Notes: a model not told the origin generated them from the letters alone. Shown: positions 20,071 to 32,040, counted from the stretch's first letter. The stretch: 64,000 nucleotides of DNA from Psococerastis gibbosa (GCA_963971405.1 OZ020485.1:12772001-12836000), one strand, 5' to 3'. Numbers and translations: made by a program.

Positions 20071-22635
20071 CAGACCATCCGTCTGACAGACCACCCGTTC
20101 TAATTATATCATCATCCACCACTTGTCCTTTTGTTCATATAACGGCGCCTGGCATAAAAACACCTAAAGCATCATTCCTATTAGATACAGGTGCCCATGT
20201 GTCACTCCTGAAAATTTCCGAACTCACAGCTAAGGCTGAAACCATAAAAACTTACCCATATGAAAAATATTTAGCTGGTCTTGGAGGCAGTAACCCTTCA
20301 ACTCAAATTTTAGGTACCGCAACAATTCGGTTGAATTTCTCTGGTAAGCACATTCTTCATAAATTTTGTGTGGTATCATCCGAAATTTGTGTCAACCATG
20401 TTGGCATATTGGGTAACGATTTCTTTACAAATTATGGTTGCCTAATTGATTATGTGCAACAAAAATTGATTATAGGAGCAGCGACATCAATTAATTTTTA
20501 CACAACACCTTTTCCTTCAATACCCTTCCTCACACAAGAAGAACCTCATTGGGTCAATCAATCTAACGGTGAACGAATCATGCCGTCACTCCAACCATAC
20601 ATTACAGAATCTGAACTACAAAGCGACCCAGGTGAATCTATGACACACGATAACTTACGTACATACCAATCTGAGTCTGATGTCTCCATTGACGAGACTT
20701 TTGAACCAAAACCCCCGTCTGTACCAGCCTCACCCACACCATCCTACAGTAATCGATTTTTCAACCATTTTCATCCAAACTCTCCAACCTCAACTAGTTC
20801 CGATGAAGAATATTGTGACTTCACAGACCCGTTTACTACCAAATATATTTTTTCTTCAACAAAATCATCACAAACGGAAATTCCGATATTAATAATTAAA
20901 CCGCGAACAGAAACATTTGTCCCTATCCATATTCTAAATAAAAATCTTAATGAAGGCATAGTTCCAAACGAAGAAATTCTCCCTGGAGTCTTCCTCTGCA
21001 GCAGTATCGTAACAGTTCAACCCAATGGTTATGCCGTAACTTCTATACTGAATACAACGGAAAAAACAGTAGAAATTCAAGAAATTTCTATCAAAATCGA
21101 CCCTTGTCACCCTACTACCTCAATATCAAAACAAACACAACATCCAACTATTCTCACCTCCATGGAAACAGAGACTAATATACGTTCACGAACTGATCGT
21201 CTAAATGATCTCCTTGATACAAGCACTTTAAATATTGAAGAAAGGGAATCATTATTTAAAATTTGTAGTGAATTTAGTGATGTATTTTTCCTGGAAGGAG
21301 ACACATGGCAAACTACTAATACATTGGAACATAGTATCCCTCTTACCTCAGAAACTCCTATAGCAACAAAACAATATCGTTATCCAAAAATCCATGAAAT
21401 CGAAGTAAATAAACAAATGAATGAGATGTTAAAACAAGGCATAATTGAAAACTCAACCTCACCTTTCTCCTCACCCTTATGGATAGTCCCCAAAAAGCCT
21501 GACGCATCTGGTAAAAAGAGATGGCGTGTCGTAATTGATTTCCGCAAATTAAATGAAAACACAATAGGTGACTCATACCCTCTACCTAATATCACTGATA
21601 TTTTGGACCAATTAGGCAACTCAAAATATTTTACAGTACTAGATTTAGCTAGTGGATTTCATCAAATTCGTTTAAATAAAAATGATAAGTACAAAACTGC
21701 ATTCTCTACTCCTAATGGCCATTTTCAATTTACGTCAATGCCTTTTGGTTGAAAAAACGCCCCAAGCTGCTTTCAACGACTTATGAACACAGTCTTAGCA
21801 GGAATACTCGGTTTACGGTGTCTAACATATATTGACGATATAATTATCTACGCTCCTACATTGAACGCACATAATTCCCGTTTGCGTGAAGTCCTTGAAC
21901 GTTTAAGACGCCACAAATTAAAACTGCAACCTTCAAAATGTAAATTTTTTAGAAAAGAAATAGTTTACCTCGGACATCGAATAACAGAACACGGTGTATT
22001 ACCCGATCTTGAGAAGACGCAAATAGTCAAGAATTATCCAATTCCAAAATCTCCTGACGACATTAAGAAATTTCTAGGCCTTGTTGGTTATTTTCGTCGT
22101 TTTGTAAGCAATTTCGGAAAAATCACTATACCTCTTACTCGTCTTCTTAAACGCAATACTCTCTTCCAATGGAACAATGAACAGCAACTAGCATTTGAAT
22201 CATTGCGTGATGCAATCACGTCCGAACCAATTCTTCAATTCCCTGACTTCACAAAACCTTTTAATTTGACTACGGATAGTTCAAATTTCGCTATCGGTTC
22301 CGTTCTTACTCAAGGCGAATCTCCAAATGACCTCCCAGTAGCTTATGCATCACGAAAGTTAAATTCGGCAGAATGTAATTATTCTGTAACTGAATGTGAA
22401 TTGTTGGCTATCGTTTGGTCTGTCAAATACTTTCGTCCATATCTCTATGGCACTAAATTCTATATATTTACGGACCACAAGCCTCTAAAATGGCTTATGA
22501 ACGTAAAGGATCCAGGATCTCGTTTAGTTCGCTGGAGACTAAAACTCGAGGAGTACGAATTCGAGATAAAATATAAACCAGGCACTGCCATTTCCCATGC
22601 TGATGCACTGTCGCATATTCCTGAGTCCTTTGAAA

Positions 22636-23340
22636 CAAGTTCAAATCAAAATCTTACTAAATCCAACTCGAATCCTATATCTAACTCTAATCCATATTCG
22701 AGTTCTCAAAATCAAAATCTTACTAAATCCAACTCGAATCCTATATCTAACTCTAATCCATATTCGAGTTATCAAAATCAAAATCTTAATAAATCCAACT
22801 CGAATCCTATATCTAACTCTACTCCATATTCGAGTTCTCAAATTCAAAATCTTACTAAATCCGACTCAAATCCTATATCTAATTCTAATCCATATTCGAG
22901 CTATCAAAATCAAAATCTCACTAAATCTGACTCAAATCCTATGTCTAATTCTAATCCATATTCGAGTTCTCAAAATCAAAATCCTACTAAATCTGACTCG
23001 AATCCTACATCTAATTCTAAATCTTACTAAATCCAATTCGAATTCTATACCTAATTCTAGTTCTCAAAATCTTACTAAATCCAATTCGAATTCTACATCT
23101 AATTCTAAATCTCTAAATCTTACTAAATCCAATTCGAATTCTATACCTAATTCTAGTTCTCAAAATCTTGCTAAATCCAATTCGAATTCTACATCTAATT
23201 CTAATTCTCAAAGTCTTACTAAATCCAATTCGAATTCTACACCTAATTCTAAGTCTCAAAATCTCAATCTTACGAAATCCAATTCAAAATCTACATTTAA
23301 TTCTAATCCTAATTATTTTTCAAGCTATCCAAAATCTTCC
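22636..23340 (+). repeat. Tandem Ser/Asn-rich repeats in the pol linker
   Basis: Five to six 66-base units (22 residues, containing LTKSNSNPISNSNPYSSS) are followed by shorter units of about 48-60 bases (LTKSNSNSIPNSSS). Units differ by a few bases, and the later ones are out of phase with pol. It lies between RNase H and the integrase zinc finger. Confidence 0.85.
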
Positions 23341-25021
23341 AATTCTGATTCTAGTTCCCAAAATCTGAATCAACCTCGACTCTTAACGGTAATTCGAGTC
23401 CTAGTACTCATCTGTCAAACCCTAGTTTTTATTCTTTTCAAAACTCAAATCAAATTTCAAGATCTCTTAAATCAAATTGCAATAATCCCAACGAAACTTA
23501 CTCAAAATCTCCAATTCTTATTTCTCATTCAAATTCTCAACTTTATGATAATTCTGAGTGTCATGCGATTACTCAATTAACCCATAGTAACGACGATGAC
23601 ACATACCAAAAATTTCTGCATTCACTCAACACAAAAATGATATCGTATAAATTTCTAGAAGAATATGATGGCAACTTATCATTTACTCAACAAAATTCTG
23701 CCTTCTTCATAGCAACTGATTTAGATAATATTCCTGATCTAGCCTCAATTCAAATCGATGTTAAAGACTTCATCCCTTCTTCTCCAAACATAGGAGAAAT
23801 AGTTTCAATCCCAATTCAACCTCAAACCTTATATTTAATAATAATTCAACAAAATCATTGGGACGATCTTAATTATGAAAAGACCTTCAATGCACTTCAA
23901 ACACTAAAACATGTTCTAGTTCGCGATTCTCAAACCTCCATAAGTTTCTCTTTGGACACTTTCCGTAATTTGAAATTTCATAAGGTTCGTTCCATGCTAC
24001 GATACATATTTCGAACCACAAATATACAAATCAATATCTATAAAAATCTAATCCTAAATCCTGATCCTACATTAATTCCAGAGATTCTTAAAGAAAATCA
24101 CTCTACCCCGACTGCCGGACATTCTGGTTTTCATAAAACACTAGAACGTATTAAACGTAAATATAACTGGCAATCTATGAAAATGGACATCGCAAATTAT
24201 ATTAAAATTTGTATTGAATGTCAAAAGAACAAAATCATTAGAAAACATCAAAAAGCTCCTATGGAAATTACGACAACATCAGAAAAACCTTTCGAACGCA
24301 TTGCATTAGATATTGTTGGTCCTTTTCCTATTTCTGAAAATGGCAACAAATTCATTTTAACACTCCAAGATGACTTGACTAAATTCTCTCAAGCCTATCC
24401 AATTCCTAATCATACAACTGAAACAGTAGCCACAATATTAACACAAAAATTTATTTGTAATTTTGGTATCCCTGAAAAAATCTTGACAGATCAAGGATCT
24501 GAATTTTTATCTGATTTGTTCCTCAAAATAACCAAATTATTCAAAATCAAGAAAATTCAAACTACTGCCTACCATCCTGAAAGTAATGGTGCATTAGAAC
24601 GCAGCCACATAACCCTAGCCGATTATCTGAAAACATTTGTCAATAATAAACAAACTGACTGGGACGAATGGATACCACTTTACCAACAGCCTTAACCAAC
24701 ACTCCTACATTCAAATATTCGTACGATGATTACTTAGATCAATTAACTCTAAAGTTGACCAAAAGTCATGAAATCGCACTTGAAAACATTACAAAATCGA
24801 AGAAATACAATAAGGAACGTTATGACAAAAACACTTATACGCACACATACCAAATAGGAGACATGGTACTCCTCACTAATGAATTCACTAAGCCGGGACA
24901 ATCCAAAAAATTGTCATCCCGTTATAATGGACCGTACAGAATAATCAACGTTACTTTCCCTAATGTCACTCTTCAAATAAATCGTAAGCAAGTAACTGTT
25001 CATGTTAACAGACTTAAACCT

Positions 25022-25031
25022 TTTATTTCAG
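25022..25031 (+). promoter_or_regulatory. Predicted env splice acceptor
   Basis: TTTATTTCAG ends at 25031, within the last codons of pol. It is a clear pyrimidine-rich acceptor directly before the open env frame. Placement at the pol/env boundary is typical of errantiviruses. Confidence 0.65.
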
Positions 25032-26979
25032 ACTAACATTCATTATCCTTGATAGACGTCTTACTATAAGTCTTCCATATAACAACCAAGAAATTCAACA
25101 AACTTCAGGCATTTTCTTCGACAACATTGGACAAGTCTCATATTATTCATTACAATGGAAATTTATCTCTCATTTAGATTTATCTACTCTAGCTAATTCT
25201 TTTGATAATTGTAAACGAGTATATCAACACACGGAAGGAGTGTGCAAGAAAAATAATATTTTTCAAGAATACAATTTATGTGACCAATACCATAATATAT
25301 TAAGACACAAAATCGCTACTGTTATGGCCAAAGACCAAATACTTCACGATCTCGTCAGTCACAGACATAAACGAGGATTATTTAATGTCTTCGGCACTAT
25401 TTTTAAAACAATCTTCGGGACATTAGACGATAATGACGCAACCTATTATAACGAGGCTATAGATAAGGTTAATCACGACGATAAGGAAATTTTGCAACTA
25501 ATAAAAGAACAAACTGTGGTCGTTGAATCCACAATAACTAATTTCAACAAATCTATAACAAATCTACGGAAAAATGAAGAAACATTTCAACACAACATTC
25601 AACTTTTCCAAAATATAACACAAAACATTACACGCGCGATTTCCATCATCAATTTACGTAACCAAGTCGAAAGTCATTATCATCTGTTGTCCACAACTTT
25701 CACGGATCTCGATATTGAATATGGAACACTTATTGACGCAATCCTCTTTGCTAAATCAAACATATTACATCCAAGCTTAATTTCCCCAACACAATTAGTA
25801 ACAGAACTTCAAAAAACTATTTTACACTTACCAAGTGATGTTCATTACCCTATTACTCTTAATTATAACAATGCCCATGACCTCATGAATCTCGTCGATT
25901 TATCTGTTTATTACCTTAAACCCAGACTAATCTGCGTTATTGCTATACCATTAGTTAATCAACTAGCTTTTGACTTGTTCCAAATCTTTCCAATTCCAAT
26001 ATATTCCCAACATACCTATCGTTTTATAAAACCCAGTGCCCCTTACTTAACTTTATCTAATACAAAAATACACTATTCTTACTTAAATGATCTAAATCTC
26101 TGTCGTAGCCTACCTCAAGCCCAATTTATATGCAAACCAAATCATCCTTTGTCTCTAGTTCATGCTAATCCAAGTTGCGAAACTGGATCGTTTTCTTTAA
26201 CTACTACAATTCCAAAAATTTGTGAAATTCACATTACTCAAACACTTGACTCCACTTTATGGAAAAAACTCATGTTTAAAAATAAATGGCTATACGTGAG
26301 TCCTAAACCAGAAGCCGTGACAATTACTTGTCCAAATATGCATCCTGTAGATATTCAACTCTCAAAAGTTGGTATCTTTTCTCTTGAGCCTTCTTGTAAA
26401 GCATACTCTTCTACTATTGTAATAATTCCTGATAGTTTTATGCAAAGTAATTTTAGTAGCTTTATACCTATGTACTCTTTAAGCGCTGATGATTGTTGTG
26501 AACTTGATAAAAATGATAATATTGCTCAATTTGATCAAACTTTCCAACCTATATCTCCTGTCAAATCATTTGACGACTTATTGCTGTCGTCACATAAACT
26601 TGAGCATATTCGTAAAATTGCTAATAATATTATGAATGAAAAATTAACGACTCGACATATGAGTCTTGTAACTATTCTTGTATATGTTACAATCGCTATT
26701 GTTTGTTTAATAATTTCATATAAACTTTTCCTTTGTTTACGATCTTATACTAAGTCTTCTGACTCCCTAGAACCTTATAGCAGGTCTATTGTCAACTGTA
26801 ATATTTTTAATGTATGTCAAAGAAGAGAACATGAAAGCCCAGCTGTATCACTTACTTCTCTTACCAATATTGAACACGGTTCAATTACAAATGAGCCTTC
26901 TCCTACCACCGCTCTTAAATCTCAACTTCGACGCTGTAGTCGCCAACCTGCACGTCTTAAGACTGACACTTCCTTTTAA
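25032..26979 (+). CDS. env: Env: fusion-type envelope protein of the errantivirus-like element
   Basis: The frame is open from 25033 to a TAA at 26977, about 648 codons in this exon. A hydrophobic start, suited to a signal peptide, arises only by joining to the leader at 18978-18994. A furin-type site RHKR (25363-25374) is followed by GLFNVFGTIFKTIFG, a fusion-peptide-like segment. Coiled-coil-prone Asn/Thr-rich heptads come after. Near the C-terminus SLVTILVYVTIAIVCLIISY is the membrane anchor with a cytoplasmic tail of about 80 residues. This is the layout of insect errantivirus and baculovirus F-like envelopes, which mediate fusion at the cell surface. The frame has no stop or shift, so env is better preserved than pol. 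The internal GTG at 25240 is not the likely start. Confidence 0.85.
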
Positions 26980-27194
26980 TATTTTATTTACGCATTCTTT
27001 CATGATCTCTGACTCCAATGCCAATAATCTGCTAATATTTCGTCTTTCAACCTTCAAAATGGCATTCGACATTTCTGCTTTTTCAACTTATCTGACTTCT
27101 TAATTTCAAGGTTTCCTCTACGCTCACTTCTGATCGACTTATTTCTTACCTTATTTTCTTTGACGCTTCCAGTCCCTTCCATCGTCTTTTCCCA

Positions 27195-27203
27195 GGGGGG
27201 AGG
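27195..27203 (+). promoter_or_regulatory. Polypurine tract
   Basis: GGGGGGAGG sits immediately before the 3' LTR. It is the expected primer site for plus-strand synthesis. Confidence 0.85.
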
Positions 27204-27625
27204 TGTAATGTGTATGATTTAATCAAACTATCTTAAGCATACTTTACATACATATTTGTAGACCCACAGATACTTTTCCACTCTGATATATTCTAATCTG
27301 TATTTACTATTTACTCCATACTTTGGACAGTCCTATGGACAATTTAACTTATCTTCTGTATTTTTTCCAGTGAAATAACTTTTCCACTCAGATATATTCT
27401 AATCTGTATTTACTACATACTTTGGACAGTCCAAGGGACAATTTGCCTTATCTTCCGTATTTTTTCCAGTGAAAGGTAATAAAAAGCAGAAGCAACTCCT
27501 AAAAAACTGTCTTCACTCTCTTACTGTTGAACTGAACGTTTTATTATAAAGTTTATTAATCTCCAGTGTTGTGTTATTACGTTTTTTACATCAACTTGAA
27601 TAAGCATCGAAGCCCGAACATTACA
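27204..27625 (+). repeat. 3' LTR of the errantivirus-like element
   Basis: 422 bp, the same length as the 5' LTR; one substitution found by eye. It is followed by the target duplication CTCT (27626-27629) and the continuation of the interrupted transposon. Confidence 0.93.
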
Positions 27626-29270
27626 CTCTCTTACAACACGGGGGGCCCGGATATCGACCTACATTTTATCATAGGATAATAATATAGTAGCTAAAATGAC
27701 AAACGAGTTGACCCATTATGACTAATCCTCTCAATTCTGTGGCTATGATTGGTTGTATTTCTGTTGTTACTTTTAGTATTAGCAAATCAGGTCACGAACT
27801 GGTTTATTACAACTGCCAGTTCTCCATGGAAACCAGACACCTAGAGCCGGGGTACGTAGAAAACGCCTGAATAACAGACAAGGGAGCCTCGACGCAGATG
27901 TCGAATTGGGACTGATGATATTGAATCAAACAGCGATTTTTTAGCAGACGACCTCGCTGAATTAAAGGAAAAATCAGCACGAAGAATGCGGCTAACAGTC
28001 TTGGCTAATCCTAAAAAATGTTTAGGGATTCCGAAGGGCTGCATGTTTATTGTTGATTAGTGGCTGAATGGCTCCCCATCGCCAACGCCAGAAAAAGAAA
28101 AAAAAAAAAATTGTTGATTTACTAACAAGAGACATGTCCCTTCGGAATGTAGCTATTGTTCTGCGGCGCATTAGGCTCTATAGAACCTTGGACGAAATCT
28201 GAGACAACTTCGGGCTTTCCCAGCAGTAGGCCAGTGCAATATTTCACAAGCCATTGTCTAAGGTCCATTCTAAACTGATACAGCTGATATATTGGCCCCT
28301 AAGGGAGAAAGTAATAGCGAACACGCCAATTTTAAAAGCGTAACTTGCATTTTAGACGCTTTCGAAATCGAAATTCAAGGGCTGGCGAATCCAGTCCATC
28401 AGGCAGCCACATGGTCTCAATACAAAAAATGTAATACAACAAAGTAGGCACTGGTTTCGTGGGTGTCGAAAGGGAACGGAGGTCGGACTGAGGATACAGG
28501 GATTGTAACTCAGTCCGATTTCTTAACTAAATTACCGACAGGTGGCTAAGATATGACAGATCGTGGGTTCAAGACTCTGGAACCCTATCTCTTATCAAAC
28601 TATTGCCGTATTGCCCGATCCCCGAGCGGGTTTATAGATGCTGGTGTCACCATGACTCGGGAAGAGGTAAAACGGGCCTAGCCCATAGGGAAGTGACAAA
28701 AAACTGTAAAAAAATTTATTTTGGAAATAAATTTTGATTGATTGATTGCGGACTAAGCAAATAACCGCGCTCCGCACTCATGTGGAGCGCGTTATAGAGC
28801 GCATAAGGGAGGAAAAGTTGCTCTCCATGCACTCTTGTGCCAGCAGCGCAGAATCAAGAGCCATGCTGGAAGAGGGCTTGCGTTTAATGAAGGAGGACAT
28901 CAGCATGTCTCAAGCAGTGCCTTCTGATTGATGCGATCAGCCTGAGAGATGAGAGCAGCTCCGATGAAGACGACGATTCTCGTGAAGGACAGGATTCCTA
29001 CCGTGTGAGATTTGAGTAAAGGAGATGAAAGAGGACCCGTCTGACATTGACCCAGACCGACTAACCCTGCTCTCACAACCTGCCATAACGCCTTTAATCA
29101 GAGTTCCCATGCTTCTGCTGGCGTGAGCTTGACAGATCCCGACTCCGTACTACATGCAGATGATCAAGAAGATGGAGCCATTTCTCAGGAGTAGTCCCCA
29201 ACTACGGATGACGCAGTTACTTCACCCGAAATGTATATGACGTCTAAATTATGTCCCAATGCCGAAGAAT
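27626..29270 (+). pseudogene. Copy 2, right part, of the ISL2EU-like transposon with transposase remnant
   Basis: This is the continuation of 18261-18462 and paralogous to 37089-38580. Broken transposase coding is visible. A helix-turn-helix region lies around 28130-28260 (NVAIVLRRIRLYRTLDE, with stops), and a C-terminal DDE block from 28553 (MTDRGFKTLEPYLLSNYCRI) to ERVIERIREEKLLSM. This order (HTH_Tnp_4, then DDE_Tnp_4 ending HVERVIERIRE) fits PIF/Harbinger-ISL2EU transposases. A 70-bp LINE tail splits the DDE block at 28678-28747. Stops and frameshifts make it dead. Confidence 0.75.
28678..28747 (+). mobile_element. Tail-only LINE insertion
   Basis: A 70-base insert relative to the paralogue (which reads GAAGAGGTATTGCGGACT at 38061). 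It starts ACGGGCCTAGCCCATAGGGA and ends in TTGATTGATTG repeats. The same head and tail end the LINE at 31663-31743, so this is an extremely 5'-truncated copy of that LINE. Confidence 0.8.
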
Positions 29271-29359
29271 CACGTTACTTGGTCTGGTTACTGGACAACT
29301 TTTCTGATCCCTACTCCATTCTATGTGCGGATGATTAAGGATATGGAACAATCGCGCAG

Positions 29360-30227
29360 CAGCAGCCTACGCCCATGGATGCCAATCAATCGACGTCATT
29401 GAAACGGACAGCCGAGAGAGCATATTTCACCCCTAAGTGCAGGTATAATAGCGATATAGGAAAGATGACGATAGGCCTTCCCCAAGGCACAATTTTAGCT
29501 CCAGTGCTTTTAAATATATATCTAAATGACTTACTAAACCACCCATTCAACGGTGAAATTAGCGCTGGACAACACAGAATACAAAATATATTCCACCCAA
29601 AAATCTAAATATACAAAATATCTAGGTATCGTGCTCGATGAAGAAAACAAATGGGCAAAACACACAGATCTCTTAGCGGCAAAAATACGATTTTTTTTTT
29701 TTTACAGATTCCTACAACTGAGACAATGCCTTAATACAGACACACTAATGATGGTATACCACGCACTAGTACAATCTATACTACTATCATACGGTATAAC
29801 CGCCTGGGGAGGAGCAAACCAAAAAATTATAGAGAAATTAAACGTAATACACAGGAAAACGCTAAAAATCATTCACCGGAAACCAAATAGACACCCACCG
29901 AAGACCTATTAAAACTAGCTAACGTACTGTCAATGAAAAAGCTATACATAAAAGAATCTATTTGCAACACCTACAAAAATATACATAAGCAAGACAGACC
30001 CACACTTCAACACAACACTAGGTACAGACAAACAAACCCACTATCCATACAAACGGTCTCGGCAAGCTACTCGCAAAAGCAAACATCCTATATAGGCAAA
30101 AAGTACTACAACAAACTTCCCTTAAACATAAAAAAACAAAAAACTACCACGTTTATAGGTAAAAGGTAAAAAATTGGCTTACTGACATAGAAATTGCATA
30201 ATAATAAAAAAAAAAAACTAACAAGTA
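29360..30227 (+). pseudogene. LINE reverse transcriptase C-terminal fragment
   Basis: Frames around 29455-29560 read GLPQGTILAPVLLNIYLNDL, the RT motif with LPQG; the YADD box is missing. After a junction, 29553-29912 reads KYTKYLGIVLDEENKWAKHT (thumb motif YLGI) and YGITAWGGANQ. 29933-30169 holds the far C-terminus (SASYSQKQTSYIGKKYYNKL). There is no intact endonuclease or RNase H. The element continues after the inserted foldback, at 31566-31743. It is probably in the CR1/Jockey-related group; the clade was not resolved. Confidence 0.75.
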
Positions 30228-31565
30228 CTGTTCGCCCAGAAAAGTTTGCAAATGCACAAAAGATTTTCCCGTGATACCTTCACAAGTCCCGGCTCTCCAT
30301 GTAAATTTCCTATTCTGCATTTTCAAATCAGATAGAACTACTTTGCATGTGTTTGTATACACAAAACTTATGGGGGTTCCATTCCAAATTTAATGCATTA
30401 AGGTCACAAGTGGACATTGCTTATTTATTTGGCTAAAATTTTCGATCTGTTGCACTTTTTACGAATTTACTGCTCCAATGTCAAAATTAAAAATTAAAAT
30501 TTTCTGAATGTTAGTTAATTGTCTTCTACTACTGTAGCACCGTTAGTGGAACGGTTTTAGGGTCATCATAGAAAAAAAAATCAAAGCAATATTTTTTGTT
30601 ATAAATATTATTAGTGCGTTTCTTGAATTTTGAGAAATTTATAAACGTTGCTTCTTACTATACTGTATTATAAAATGGATCAACTTCAAAGTAGACAGTT
30701 AACTTAAGAGCGTTCAGGCCACAGAAAAGAGTATCTGTGTATCATACCAATAAGGGTCTCATCAAGGTATACATTGCGCTTTCCTTCAGACCTGACGTTC
30801 CGGATTCATTGTAAATACCTATAACGCCAAGAACGGGTGCGTGGCGACTCGACCAAGACGTTGTTTTGTTAAACTTCTTAAATCTGCAAAGCATTAAAAT
30901 TGTGACTGCTTTGTTTCTAACGCACTTCTGATGCGTGTATACATATATAATAGTCTCCTTAGTAACTTGAAGATGGCGTGAGCCGAAACTGGGTTCGTTT
31001 TATACTTTATTACGTAAAACTTTACAAAGAAAAACATTTTCACAATGAGTTCTGATGCGAGTACTAATTGATTGCATTGATTTCTTTATATTATGGATAT
31101 GGAGAAGTGTTTTGATCCATTTTATAATACAGTACAGGAAGAAGAAACTTTTATAAATTTTTTCAAATTCAAGAAACGCACTAATAATATTTATAACAAT
31201 AAATATTGCTTTGATTTTTTTCTATGTAGACCATAAAACCGTTCCACTAACGGTGCTACAGTAGTAGAAGACAATTAACTAACATTCAGAAAATTTTAAT
31301 TTTTAATTTTGACATTGGAGCAGTAAATTCGTAAAAAGTGCAACAGATCGAAAATTTTAGCCAAATAAATAAGCAATGTCCACTTGTGACCTTAATGCAT
31401 TAAATTTGGAATGGAACCCCCATAAGTTTTGTGTATACAAACACATGCAAAGTAGTTCTATCTGATTTGAAAATGCAGCATAGGAAATATACATGGAGAG
31501 CCGGGACTTGTGAAGGTATCACGGGCAAATCTTTTGTGCATTTGCAAACTTTTCTGGGCGAACAG
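30228..31565. mobile_element. 1.34-kb foldback element inserted in the LINE
   Basis: Two arms of about 460 bases (30228-30685 and 31107-31565) are near-identical reverse complements. The element starts CTGTTCGCCCAGAAAAG and ends CTTTTCTGGGCGAACAG. TA flanks both sides (30226-30227 and 31566-31567). The unique centre of about 420 bases has no open frame. A TA duplication with long inverted repeats suggests a Tc1/mariner-type non-autonomous element. Confidence 0.85.
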
Positions 31566-31743
31566 TATACATTAATGCACCACAAACACACCACTACACT
31601 CACAAATACACTGTGACGATTGTTTAAATTATTTTAGAAAATATACTGAATATCCACCCTAGAACGGGCCTAGCCCATAGGGAAATGTTTCAATTGTATA
31701 ACTGTATACTGTATTGGGATATATTAAAATTTGATTTGATTTC
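31566..31743 (+). mobile_element. 3' end of the interrupted LINE
   Basis: The LINE 3' untranslated end, with the signature ACGGGCCTAGCCCATAGGGA at about 31662 and a TTGATTTGATTT tail. Confidence 0.7.
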
Positions 31744-31744
31744 A

Positions 31745-32040
31745 GTCATTCCACGAGGCAAACATAGGTCTACATAGGTCATATAATAGTAAGGAGCTTT
31801 GACTGTTTAACCAAACCGAACTAAGGAAAGGCACATTTCTTCCACAAGGCGAAGCTAAAATGAAGGTCAAAGTATTCAAGTCACCACGTCTACGCTGGTG
31901 AGACAGATGGACTACTGTGTTGAAGGAAATGAAGGCCGCTGGCAATGATGGTGAAAAGTCACTTCTGCAGACTTGATAAAGTATTGCAGCACCCTACCAG
32001 GCTAAAATGCAAGAAATCTCAACTTGAGGTAAGCCAATAA
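31745..32040 (+). pseudogene. hAT transposase C-terminal fragment (copy 1)
   Basis: The frame near 31840-31970 reads LKEMKAAGNDGEKSLLQT, matching the fragment at 39140-39345 but with more stops and a deletion of the SERVFS region. It is clearly related to that copy. Confidence 0.6.

Larger units (their letters stand above)
20075..25036 (+). pseudogene. pol: Pol polyprotein: protease, RT, RNase H, integrase, with several lesions
   Basis: In the -1 frame relative to gag, open before gag ends. Protease motif LDTGAHVSLL at 20181-20210. Reverse transcriptase has VIDFRKLNENT, LDLASGFHQI and the YIDDI box near 21830; a TGA at 21750 interrupts it just after MPFG, where family members have Leu. RNase H: TTDSSNFAIGSVL and TDHKPLKWL (to about 22620). 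A Ser/Asn-rich tandem-repeat linker (22636-23340) causes frameshifts, and the original frame returns by 23637. Integrase has the H2C2 finger (HSGF...CIECQKNK, 24118-24227), DDE residues in LDIVGPF, LTDQGSEF and GALERSH, and a GPY/F-type end (RYNGPYRII). At about 24690 sequence after DEWIPLY jumps to the C-terminal domain, with a frame change, so a stretch is deleted. The TGA and other lesions make it defective, unless read-through occurs. Confidence 0.85.
18463..27625 (+). mobile_element. Nearly complete errantivirus-like Gypsy element (9,163 bp)
   Basis: Two 422-bp LTRs, a primer-binding site, gag, pol and env, a polypurine tract, and a 4-bp target duplication CTCT on both sides. The unoccupied site GATAACTCTCTTACAACACC exists in the paralogous transposon at 37081-37100. 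I found one difference between the LTRs (C at about 18757, T at the equivalent 3' base), so it inserted very recently. Gag-pol-env order with a furin-cleaved, fusion-type env places it with insect errantiviruses (Gypsy lineage). Pol is disabled by an in-frame TGA, repeat-driven frameshifts and a deletion in integrase, so it probably moved using proteins from another copy, or broke after insertion. Confidence 0.92.

Noticed and set aside
22641-23580. Ile/Leu-rich frames in the pol linker (both strands)
   Set aside because: Alternative-frame reading of the Ser/Asn tandem repeats.
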